Source of the DNA: Rhodococcus erythropolis NBRC 15567
GTDB taxonomy: Bacteria > Actinomycetota > Actinomycetes > Mycobacteriales > Mycobacteriaceae
Assembly: GCF_001552595.1 (NCBI RefSeq)
Contig: NZ_BCRM01000019.1
Span: forward strand, 1 to 64,000
Length of the DNA stretch: 64,000 nt
Direction: 5' to 3'
Positions 18,918 through 30,900 of this stretch are shown here, one piece after another; positions within the stretch are counted from its first letter, which is position 1; each line of letters opens with the position of its first letter. The notes below the pieces were generated by a model. It was not told where the DNA came from. It did no database searches and was given only the letters and a program-made list of their open reading frames with translations. The position numbers were made by a program, and so were the translations under genes.

Positions 18918-21900
18918 GTGAAACCCTTCGAGGTAAGACGGACCGACCCTTTTGATGAGACCCTCTTTCCGCTCTCGGCCGCCCAACGGGCAACCTGGTT
19001 CGCTCAGCAATTCGATCCCGAAGTCCCGATTCTGATAGCGCACTACGTGGAGTTGCGCGGCGAACTCGACGTCGAATTACTGGATCGCGAAACGCGGGCA
19101 GGTGCTTACGAGTTTCAATCTCCCATGCTCAAAGTCATCGAGGTTGATGGTCAGCCGATGCAGTACGTGGACGAGAAGGCCGAAATCTCGGTCGGTTTGG
19201 TCGACTTCCGCTGGACCGAGGATCCCTTCGAGGCTGCGCTCGAGTGGATGCGTCGAGATTGCCGGACGCCGCTCGACCTGGCAGTCGACGGAATCGTCGC
19301 GACCGCTGTGCTGCGCGTGGGTGACGCGCACTATCTGTGGTACAGCCGTATCCATCATGTCGCGCTCGACGGTTTCGGTGCCATGACCATGATGAACCGC
19401 ATTGCGCATCGGTACTCGGCCTCGGCGGCGAGAAAAGATCTGCAGCCGAGTCGTGCCGCGACACTGCGCACGCTGTACGACATCGACGAGCGGTACAGAC
19501 AGTCGGATCGATTCGCTGCCGATCGTGAGTACTGGGCAGGGCGCAATACAGTCGGTGCCGGATCCAGCTTGGCGGAGGCTTCTGGGCCCGCACACATCGA
19601 GAGCCGACTCGAAAGCACACTGATGTCGGACCGGAGCTGTGCCCTTCTCCACGAATCCGAGAACCACGCTGCAACGGTCGTCGCTGCGCTCGCGTTGTAC
19701 CTCTCGCGAATGACGGCGAAAGAGACTGTCCAGATTCATGTTCCGATGTCCGGACGGACTACGGCGGTGTTGCGGGACTCGGGCGGCATGATGGTGAACG
19801 TCGCGCCGCTGCTCATCATTGTCGCCGCCGTCGACACCGTCGGTGAACTCTTCGCCCAGGTCCAGCATGAGCTCATGGGTGCATTGCGGCACCAGCGCTG
19901 CAGCCTCGACGACATCCGTCGGGACGCAGGCGTGACGAGCGGTCTGGAAGGCGAAGACTCATATGCCGGGCCCATGGTCAACGTCATGCTGTTTCGCCAG
20001 GAGGTGCAGTTGGGCGAGGTGGTTGGGGAGTATCACATCGTCACCTCCGGGCCGGTGGAAGACCTTCTGGTCAACGTGTATCCGAGCGGCGACAGGCTGC
20101 GTGTCGACTTCCGGGCAAACCCGATCCGATACGAGGAGGCGGGTTTACGCGAGCACCACCGGAATTTTGTCGGCTTGCTGGAAGAGTTGATCGCGTCTGA
20201 TTCCGGTGCCGAGCTCGCAGACATTCACGGCCCGACGGCCCGGGAGGGCGAGCGACGACAACGCGAAGTGCGGCACCTCGAGTATTGGAGACATGAGCTC
20301 ACCGGGGCGCCCGAACTTTTGCAACTTCCCTTCGATCGACCCAGGCCTGCAACGCAATCGCTGGACAGTGCACAGGTTGAGGTCGTGATCGCCGCAGACA
20401 CCCACGCGCGGATTACAGAAATGGCAAGTGATCTCGGGACGGACACACGCGCGGTCCTACATACGGGCTTCGCGCTTGTGGTGAGCCGATTGTCCGGGGC
20501 TTCGGACGTGGTAATCGGTACGCCGACGGGATCCGACGCGAACATCGTTGCCATCCGGAGTCGCATCGATCTGGAGACGCCGTTCACGGCGCTCTTGGGC
20601 AGTGTCGTCGAGGTCCGAAGTAATGCGCTGCCGCACAGTGGGATACGGCTCGAGCAGGTGGCGCAGTCGCTCGAGGTGGAGGATGTACCTGCGTATGCGC
20701 TTGTGATACAGGTGACGTTCGAGTCCGTCGCCAGCGCTGACGAGCACCCTCCCGACCTCGGTCGCTTCGATCTCGGAGTGTCTGCAGTCGAACTGTTCGA
20801 CGAGGTGGGTACGCCGTCCGGAATCACGGTGACGCTCGCGTTTGCCACCGACCTGTTCGACGCCGAGACGGTACGTGGCCTCGGTTTGCGGTTCGCGCGC
20901 GTCCTGGAATCCGTCACCACAGATCCGGCAATGATGGTCGGCGACATCGACATCTTGTCCGACGACGAGCGATCCGCGATGCAGCCTGTCTGCAGTGACC
21001 CTCGCGCTTCGCACCGCACCCTGGCCGAACTGTTCGACGGTGCGGCGCGCACACACCCCGACGGCGTGGCCCTGTCGTATCTCGATGGCGAGTTGACGTA
21101 TCGAGAACTCGACGAGCGTTCGTCGAAGTTGGCCCGAGTCTTGATCGACCGCGGCATCGGTCCGGAAGACAGTGTGGCGCTGGGTTTGACGCGTTCGATC
21201 GAATCGGTTGTCGCGATGTTGGCGGTGACCAAAGCCGGCGCGGCATTCGTGCCGGTGGATCCGACCTATCCGGGTGAACGTGTTCGCTTCATGCTGACCG
21301 ATTCCGGCGCCGTACTGGGGCTCACGGTCGTTTCCGAACTTCATCGTTTACCGGATTCGATTTCCTGGCTAGCGATTGACGACGCTGAGTTCGGTGGCCG
21401 ACTTACGCGGTTGTCCGTCCGCTCCATCTCCGATGTCGATCGGGTGCACCCGATCCGCCCCGACAATCCCGCATACGTGATCTACACTTCGGGTTCCACC
21501 GGACTCCCCAAGGGGGTGACGGTCTCGCATCGTGGACTGGAAGCGCTTGCTGCCGAACAGCGTTCGCGGTTCGGTGCGACCCGGGATGCGCGAACATTGC
21601 ACTTCTCGACCCCGAGTTTCGACGCCTCGATTTTCGAATACCTGCTGGCTTTCGGTGCCGGAGCGACCATGGTGATTGCACCGAGCACGATCTACGGCGG
21701 TGACGAGCTGTCTCGCTTCCTCGAATCCCAGCGTGTCACGCATGGTTTTGTCACTACTGCGGCGCTCGGAACAGTTTCTCCCGAGGGCCTTTCGGACTTC
21801 GGCGACGTGGTGGTCGGTGGTGAGGCCTGTCCGCCGGATCTTGTGCAGCGGTGGGCTCCCGGCCGACGGCTGTGCAATGCCTACGGGCCGACCGAGACCA

Positions 21901-24900
21901 CCGTCATGTCGAACATAGGCGAGCCTATGGTGTCGTCGGAGAACATCACAGTGGGCGGTCCGCTCCGCGGTTTCGAGGAGATCGTGCTCGATCAGCGATT
22001 GCACCCCGTCCCCGACGGTGTTGTGGGCGAGCTGTACATCTCGGGAGACGCGCTCGCACGCGGATATCACCGGAAGTATGCGTTGACCGCAGGACGATTC
22101 GTGGCCGACCCGTTCGGTCTCCCGGGCCGGCGGATGTATCGAACGGGGGACTTGGTGCGGCGGCGCCGTGGCCGTGCACTCGAGTACGTCGGCCGCAGCG
22201 ATTTCCAGGTGAAAGTTCGCGGATTCCGTATCGAGCTCGGGGAAATCGACAGCGTCGTGCAGTCGTGTCCGCAGGTCGAGAATGCAGTTACCGTGGCGCG
22301 TGCGGCTCCCTCCGGTACAACGATGATTACCACGTACGTCGTGCCTGCCGGCGGAAGTGCGCTCTCGACGGCCGATCTGACGCAGTACGCCGCGAGCCGT
22401 GTGCCGTCGTACATGGTTCCTGCGGCCTTTGTTCCTCTCGACGAGTTGCCGGTAACTCCATCGGGAAAGGTCGATCGCGCTGCCTTACCGGCACCTCGGT
22501 TCGATGCTCGGTCGGACAACTTTCGCCCGCCCGAGGGCGCCGAAGAACTACTGCTGGCCGAGATTTTTGCCGACGTTCTAGGTGCTGAGGCGGTGGGTGC
22601 GGGTGACGACTTCTTCGAGCTGGGTGGGAACTCACTGATCGCCACAAAGCTGATCGCACGAGTCAATGCCGCTGAAGCAATCGATTTCGGGGTGCGGACT
22701 TTGTTCGAAGCACCGACGATCGAATCACTGGCTCTCCACGTGCGTGACGCGAAGTCCTCCGGCGTTGATCCCTCGCGTTCGAAGCGTCCAATCCTGCAGG
22801 CACATTCGTACAGGGACAAGATTCCGGTGTCTCTGGCGCAACAACGCCTGTGGTTTGTCAATCAGTTCGACACGTCGTCCCCGGCCTACAACATCCCGAT
22901 GGTGGTCCGACTGTCAGGGGCGTTGGATGTGGCTGCGCTGAAACTCGCGATGGGAGATGTTGTCGATCGACATGAATCGCTTCGCACCGTCTACCCGGCG
23001 TCGGTCGACGGTCCACATCAGGTCGTGGTTCCTTCGGAACGTGTGACGTCGGAGATGGCGTGGGAAGTATCCGTTGACGAGGAAGCCTTGGACAGGCGCG
23101 TCGCCGATCTCGCTCGCGAGGGGTTCGACGTGAGCGCGAACGTGCCCGTGCGCGGCTCCCTTTTTCGAATCACTCGGGACGTTCACGTCCTCGCGTTGGT
23201 GGTTCACCATATTTCGGCGGATGGAGCATCACTCGAGCCGCTGGCCCGCGACCTGACCCGCGCCTACGCGGCGCGGGCTGCCGGTCGGGCACCGGACTGG
23301 CCGCCTTTGCCTGTGCAGTACGCCGACTACAGCCAATGGCAGATCGAACTGCTCGGCAGTGACGCCGATCCGGACACGCTCCAGGCGAAGCAGTTGGACT
23401 ACTGGACGTCCACCCTGTCCGGTCTACCTGACGTGATCGACCTTCCGCTGGATCGACCGAGGCCGGCGGAACGATCCATGCGCGGTGAATCGGTCCGATT
23501 CTCGGTGCCCGCAGACGTGCACAGTGACCTCCTCGAACTCGCTCGGAATCACAATGCGACACCGTTCATGGTGATGCACGCAGTGCTGGCCGTTCTGTTG
23601 GCACGGCTGAGCGCCTCGCCGGACATAGCGATCGGCACTCCGGTAGGAGGGCGCGCCGAGCAAGTCCTCGACGATCTGGTCGGGATGTTCGTCAACACGG
23701 TCGTCCTGCGAACCGCCGTTGATACCGCCGCGACTTTCGAGGAAATCCTTTCACGAACTCGCGAAGTTGATCTGGCAGCGTTCGGGCAAACCGAGGTGCC
23801 GTTCGAGCGAGTCGTCGATGCAGTTGCTCCGGAGCGTTCACCATCTCGTTCACCGCTCTTCCAGGTTCTGTTGGAATTTCAGAACACCGCAGATCCTCAC
23901 CTCGAACTACCAGGACTCGGTGTCGATGTTGTTTCAGTCGACATCGGTGTCGCCAAATTCGACTTGCAATTGTCGCTCTCCGAAAAGCTTGGCAAGGACG
24001 GAATCCCGGTGGGTTTCGACGCCGCCTTCACCTACGCCTCCGATATCTTCGAGCGCACCACAGTCACCGAGTTCGGGGAGCGCTTCGTCCACCTACTGCG
24101 GTCGGTGGTATCGGATCCAACTGCCCCAGTGGGTGATACGGAGATTCTGGGTGCGCCCGAGCGTGGGTTGGTGGTGGGTGGTTGGGATGGTGTGGGGGTT
24201 GCGGTGGGGGGTTTGACGTTGGTGGATGTGTTGGATGGGCGGTTTGCTGGTGTGGGTGGTGGGGGGTTGGTGTGTGGTGGGGTGGTGTTGTCGTGGGGTG
24301 AGTTTGATGTTCGGGTGAATCGTTTTGCGCGGTTGTTGATTTCGTTGGGGGTGGGTCCGGAGTCGCGGGTGTGTGTGGTGTTGTCGCGGTCGGTGGAGTT
24401 GTTGGTGGCGGTGTTTGCGGTGGTGCGGGCTGGTGGGGTGTTTGTTCCGGTGGATGTGGGTGCGCCGGTGGAGCGGGTGGGGTTTGTGGTGGGGGTGGTG
24501 GATCCGGTGGTGGTGTTGTCGCGGGGTGGTGATGGTGGGTGTTTGCCGGTGGGGGTGGGGTTTGTTGATGTGGGTTGTGTTGATGTTTCGGGGTTTTCGG
24601 GTGATCCGGTGGGGGTGGGTGATCGGTTGGGGGTGTTGTTGCCTGAGCATGCGGTGTATGTGATGTTCACGTCGGGGTCGACGGGTCGTCCGAAGGGGGT
24701 GGTGGTTTCGCATGCGGGGGTGGTGAATCGGTTGTTGTGGATGCAGGGGGAGTTTCCGTTGGGTGTGGGGGATGTGGTGTTGCAGAAGACGCCGGTGTCG
24801 TTCGATGTGTCGGTGTGGGAGTTGTTTTGGCCGTTGATGGTGGGTGCGCGGTTGGTGGTGGCGGATCCGGGTGGGCATCGTGATCCGGTGTATTTGGTGG

Positions 24901-27900
24901 GTGTGATCGAGCGGTGGGGGGTGTCGGTGGTGCATTTTGTGCCGTCGATGTTGGAGGTGTTCGTGGGGGAGCCTTCGGTGGTGGTGGGGTGTTCGAGTGT
25001 GCGTCGGGTGTTTGTGTCGGGTGAGGGGTTGTCGTCGGTGTTGGCGGGGCGGTTTGCGGGGGTGTGTGGTGCGGAGTTGGTGAATTTGTACGGGCCGACG
25101 GAGGCGTCGGTGGATGTGACGTTTCATGTGGTGGATGGTGTTGTGGGGGTGGGTGTTCCGATTGGTCGGCCGGTGTGGAATACGCGGGTGTTGGTGTTGG
25201 ATTCGCGGTTGCGGCCGGTTCCGGTGGGTGTGGTGGGGGAGTTGTATGTGGGTGGGGTGCAGGTGGCTCGGGGGTATGAGGGTCGTGTGGATTTGACGGT
25301 GGGTCGGTTTGTGGCGGATCCGGTGTCGGGGGTGGTGGGTGCTCGGGTGTATCGGACGGGTGATGTGGTGCGGTGGAGGTGTGGTGGGGTGTTGGAGTTT
25401 GTGGGGCGCACGGATTTTCAGGTGAAGGTGCGGGGGCAGCGGGTGGAGTTGGGTGAGGTGGAGGCGGTGTTGGCTGCTCAGGTGGGGGTGGCTGGTGCGG
25501 TGGTGGTGTTGCGGTCGGGTGTGGGTGGGGATTTTTTGGTGGGGTTTGTGGTGGGTGAGGTGGGGGTGGTGGTCGATGAGGTGGTGGTGTTGGAGGGGGT
25601 GCGGAGGTCTCTTGCGGGGTTCATGGTGCCGTCGGTGGTGGTGGTGTTGGGGGAGTTTCCGGTGACGGTGCATGGGAAGTTGGATCGTAAAGCACTCCCG
25701 GACACTACTTTTACAGCCGCGGACTATCGGATGCCGAGCACACGAGCCGAAGTTATGGTCACTCGAGCCATCGCCGAGGTGCTCGATCTCGACCAGGTGG
25801 GCGCCGACGACAATTTCTTCGAACTGGGTGGAGACTCGCTCAGCGCCACTCGCGTCGCAGCGCGCATCAGATCCGAATCGAGCACGAATGTCGGTGTGAA
25901 GGCCTTGTTCGACACTCCCGTGGTCGCTGATCTGGCGGCATCGATCGATCAGCTACAAGCTGTGCTGCGAGGTTCGGGGCCGGAAGGTTCGAGTATTTCA
26001 GAAATCGCGGGTAAGACCCGGCCAGAACACATTCCGCTATCGCTCTCACAGGCGCGCATGTGGTTCGTCAACCAGTTCGACACCTCGTCTCCGCTCTACA
26101 ACATCCCCGTCGCACTACAACTGGACGGCTTCCTGGATTCGGGTGCGCTCCAAGCCGCACTGGGTGATGTGGTGGAACGGCACGAAACCCTTCGAACGAT
26201 CTTCCCGACGTCCGCGAACGGGCCCCACCAGGTGATCGCCGAACCAGCGCTCGCTGCTCCTCGAATCCACCCCGTCCCGATTCCCGGCGAGCGGCTTTTT
26301 ACGGACTTGCACGCGTTCTTCGACGTCGGATTCGATGTGGCCGAAGAGTTCCCGCTGCACGTGAGGTTACTCCGAATCGGGCCGGAGCAGCATGTTCTTG
26401 CGATCGTCGTCCACCACATCGCCGCGGACGGTTTCTCGATGGCGCCACTGGCACGTGACCTGATGCGCGCCTATACATCCCGTGCTCAGGAGCAGAATCC
26501 GGACTGGGAGCCACTGCCCATCCAGTATGCCGACTACAGCCTGTGGCAGCGGGAGATCCTCGACGCAGAAGTTGGTCCGGGAACGTCGACGTCGGATGAA
26601 TTCGATTACTGGACAACGAAGCTGTCGGATATTCCAGAAGTCTTGCCGCTCCCTCTCGATCGACCACGAACGCCGAAACGGTCTACCGAGGGCGCGGTGG
26701 TTTCGATGGACTTCTCACCCGAGATCCATCGAGTTTTGACCGACCTCGCACACCAGAATGCTGCGTCCCTGTTCATGGTGATGCATGCGGCGCTCGCGGT
26801 GTTGCTGGCACGGCTTTCGGCGTCGGACGACGTAGTGATCGGCACTCCGGTCGCAGGGCGCGGTGCTTCGGTGTTCGACGATGTGGTCGGGATGTTCGTC
26901 AACACGCTCGTGCTTCGCACACCCGTCGAATCCGGAGCAACCTTTGCCGAGGTGTTGGCCGCGGTGCGGTCAACGGATCTCGGTGCACTCGACCATGCAG
27001 ACATTGCCTTCGAGAGGTTGGTGGATGACCGCTCGCCCGACCGTTCCACCGCGCATTCACCCCTCTTTCAAGTACTCCTCGAATTCCAGACCGATACGGG
27101 ACTGCGCTTCGAATTGCCGGAACTGACGGCTCGCTCGCTCGACATCGATCTCGCGGTTGCAAAATTCGATCTACAACTGAGTGTGATGGAACACGTCGAC
27201 GAGCACGGTGGGCCGGCCGGTATCAGCGCCGGTTTCCGTTATGCAACAGATATTTTCGATCGAGTATCGGTGACGCGCATCGCGGAGCGCTTCGAGAGAG
27301 TGATCGGCGCCGTGATCGAGGATCCGTCGGCAGTCGTCGGCGACATCGACATACTTCTGGCCGGCGAATACAGCGAGATGCTGGTTGCGCCATCGGCCTC
27401 GGCCTCAGGCTCGGCCTCGGTCTCGGGCGTCGGAACCCACGAGGATTCGCTGTCGGATCTCTTCGATCGTGCGGTGCTGACGTCCGGCGATGCCGTGGCG
27501 GTGCGCTGCGACGGATTGTCCGTCACCTACCGCGAACTCGACGAGCGAGCAAACCGCCTCGCTCGACTGTTGGTGGCTCAGGGTGTGGTGCCGGAAACCC
27601 TGGTGGCAGTCGCGATGACCCGCTCGATCGACCTGGTGGTGGCATTGCTGGCGGTGGTGAAGGCGGGTGGCGGATACCTACCGGTGGACCTGACTTCTCC
27701 GGTCGACCGCGTGGACTTCGTGCTGCGTGACTCCGCACCCAAGTGCGTGCTGACCACTCGGGCCGACGGCGACGACATACGAGACAATGACGCAATCGCA
27801 GACAACGAGATTCCAGTGATTTCCGTGGACGACCCGGCGATTCTCGACGCGCTGCACAGGTTTTCTCCGCTTCCGGTGACCGACCAAGACCGGCTGCTAC

Positions 27901-30900
27901 CGCTCCGACCCGATTCGGTGGCCTACGTGATCTACACCTCGGGGTCTACTGGGCGTCCGAAGGGGGTGCAGGTTTCCCACCGCAGCGTCGTGACGTTGCT
28001 GGCAAACACCGGAGCGCTCTTCGGCTTCGACAGCGGCGATGTGTGGACGATGTTCCATTCCGAGGCATTCGACTTCTCGGTCTGGGAAATGTGGGGCGCA
28101 CTCGCACACGGTGGCCGGCTGGTACTGGTCGACTACTTCACGGCCCGTTCACCAGAGGCATTCCTCGAATTGCTACGGCACGAACGTGTCACGGTGCTCA
28201 ATCAAACTCCCACTGCCTTCTATCAATTGGCGGAAGCCGACCGGCGTATCGGGAGCGCGGCCCTGTCATTGCGCTACGTGATCTTCGGTGGAGAAGCCCT
28301 CGACTTCGGACAGTTGACGCGCTGGTACGCCCGCCGCGGGACGTCGTCACCAGATCTGGTCAACATGTACGGCATCACGGAGACCACGGTGCACGTCAGC
28401 CACCTACCGCTCGATCGTGAGCTGGCGCGTGACGGATCGGCCTCGGTGATCGGTCGGGCGTTGCCCGGATTGCGTGTGTATGTGTTGGATCAGCGGTTGC
28501 ACCCGGTGCCGCCCGGTGTGGTGGGTGAACTGTATGTCTGCGGCGATCAGGTTTCACGCGGATACCTCGGCCGGTCCGGTCTGACCTCCGCGCGGTTCAT
28601 TCCCGACCTCACCGTCAGTGGGGCGCGTATGTATCGATCCGGTGACCTGGGGCGCTGGAACGACAGCGGGCAGCTGGAGTACCTCGGACGAAACGATCTG
28701 CAGGTGCAGGTGAAGGGGTACCGAATCGAACTCGGCGAGGTGGAGGCTGCGCTGCTCTCCGGAGTGGGCGTGTCTCAGGCGGCGGTCGTGGCCCGCAGAG
28801 ACCGGTTGGTGGGCTACGTGGTGCCGGAGGCCGTTGCCACTGTCTCTCCGGCGGCGTTGCTCGAGTATCTCTCGCAGAGGTTGGCGGCACACATGGTCCC
28901 CGCTGTCGTGACGGTTCTCGAGGCGTTGCCGCTGACGGTGAACGGCAAACTCGACCGGAAAGCGTTGCCTGAACCTGACTTCGGGCTACAGACAACCGTG
29001 AGTCGTGGCCCCGCCTCCGAGACGGAAAGCATCCTTGCGGGCCTGTTCGCCGAGGTTCTGGGACTCGACGAGGTGGGGGTCGACGATTCGTTCTTCACTC
29101 TCGGCGGTGACTCGATCATGTCCATCCAGTTGGTGACGCGAGCCAAGTCTGCCGGAGTTTTGATCTCACCGCGCGAGGTATTCGAACGCAAAACCGTTGC
29201 GGCGCTGTCCGAGACGGCCGGTACGTCTGGCGGTCACGCTGTTCTCGACGAGTTGCCCGGTGGCGGCGTCGGGGAGATCGAGTTGACACCGATCGCGGAA
29301 TGGATGCTCGATCGCGGCGGAGATTTTCGGCGGTACTCACAATCTGTTCTCCTCGCGGTTCCTGCCACGCTCGACGAGGTCACGCTGACACAGGCGATGC
29401 AGGCCGTGCTGGACCACCACGACATCCTCCGCGCGGGCATCCGGGCGACGCTGCATCCTGAATCCGCTCGGCGGATGGACGTTGCGCCAGCAGGTACGGT
29501 GCGGGCGGAGACCGTCGTACGCCACGCGAGCCTGGAGGGTGCTGCCGCGGAGACGGTCTCGGCAGAACTCGACGCAGCTCTGGGGCGGCTCGACCCGGAG
29601 ACAGGTGTGATGGTGCAGGCAGTCCTGCTCGACACCGACGGGCAGATTCAAATGGAAGGACAGCGCCAGAAACGGTTGCTACTGGTAGCGCACCATCTGG
29701 TGACGGACGGTGTTTCCTGGCGAATCCTGATCCCCGATCTTGCACTTGCTTGTGCGCAGGTGCAATCAGGCGTCGACCCGTCACTGGCTCCGGTCGGGAC
29801 CTCGATGCGTCGATGGGCACGTGGCCTCGTCGACGCCGCGCGCGAGCCGGATCGGGTTGCTGAACTCGACTATTGGCGAGAGGTGCTCGCGGGTCCAGAT
29901 CCGACTCTGGGTGTGCGCGCCCTGACGAAGAGGGACACCGCCTCGGCCACCACCGACATCGAAGTACGAGTTCCCACGGCATTGACCGAGGCCGTGTCGA
30001 CGACAGTGCCGCAGGCGATTCACGGGAGCGTCGAGGACGGGTTGTTGACGGCTTTGGCTCTTGCGATGGTCCGCTGGCATAGGGAGCGCGGGATCGACAA
30101 TCCGGAGACATTGATCAGCCTCGAGGGACACGGACGCGAGGAACAGGTGGTTCCCGGGGCAGATCTTGCTCGCACAGTGGGATGGTTCACGTCGATCTTC
30201 CCGGTGCGGATCGATCTGAGCGGAGTGGATCCGAGCGACGCCTTCGCCGGCGGTCCGGCTGCGGGCGTCGCTGCCAAGGCCGTCAAGGAACAACTCCGGG
30301 CGGTGCCGGACCGCGGCATCGGCTTCGGGTTGCTGCGCTATCTGAACCGCGAAACGGCACACACTCTTTCGCAACTTCCGGTGCCTCAGATCAGTTTCAA
30401 TTACCTCGGACGCGTCGGTGGATCCGACTCCGACGCTTCAGCGGGATGGGTACCGATCCGTGACGAGGACCTGCGGACGGTTGCGGCCGTCGATCTCCCA
30501 CTCGCCGGCGTCCTCGAGGTCAACGTGATGACCGTCGACGACAGCGACACCGACAACAGTGACCCCGAGGACGGCCCGCAGCTCGTTGCCAGCTGGACGT
30601 TCCCACCGGACATTCTGGGCGCGGACGACGCTCGGCAACTGGCGCAGTGGTGGCTCGACGCATTGGCCGGGCTCGGTGAGTACGCGGCAGGCGGCGGCGG
30701 ATTCACACCCTCGGACTTCGATCTGGTCGATCTTCGACAGGACGCGGTCGACGACCTCGAAAGCCGGTGCCCCGACCTGAGCGACGTATGGTCGCTCTCT
30801 CCATTGCAAGCGGGGTTGTTGTTCCATGCCGAACTGGCCGAACGATCGGTCGACGCATACCTCGTACAAGTGGCTCTCGATCTAGCCGGCGCAGTCGATT

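Noticed and set aside
24093-25673. Long antisense open frame (526 residues, His/Pro/Arg/Thr-rich) opposite the Ser A domain
   Set aside because: It exists only because the plus strand there is depleted in C and A, so few stops arise on the reverse strand. The translation is low-complexity and the sense frame is a complete A domain.
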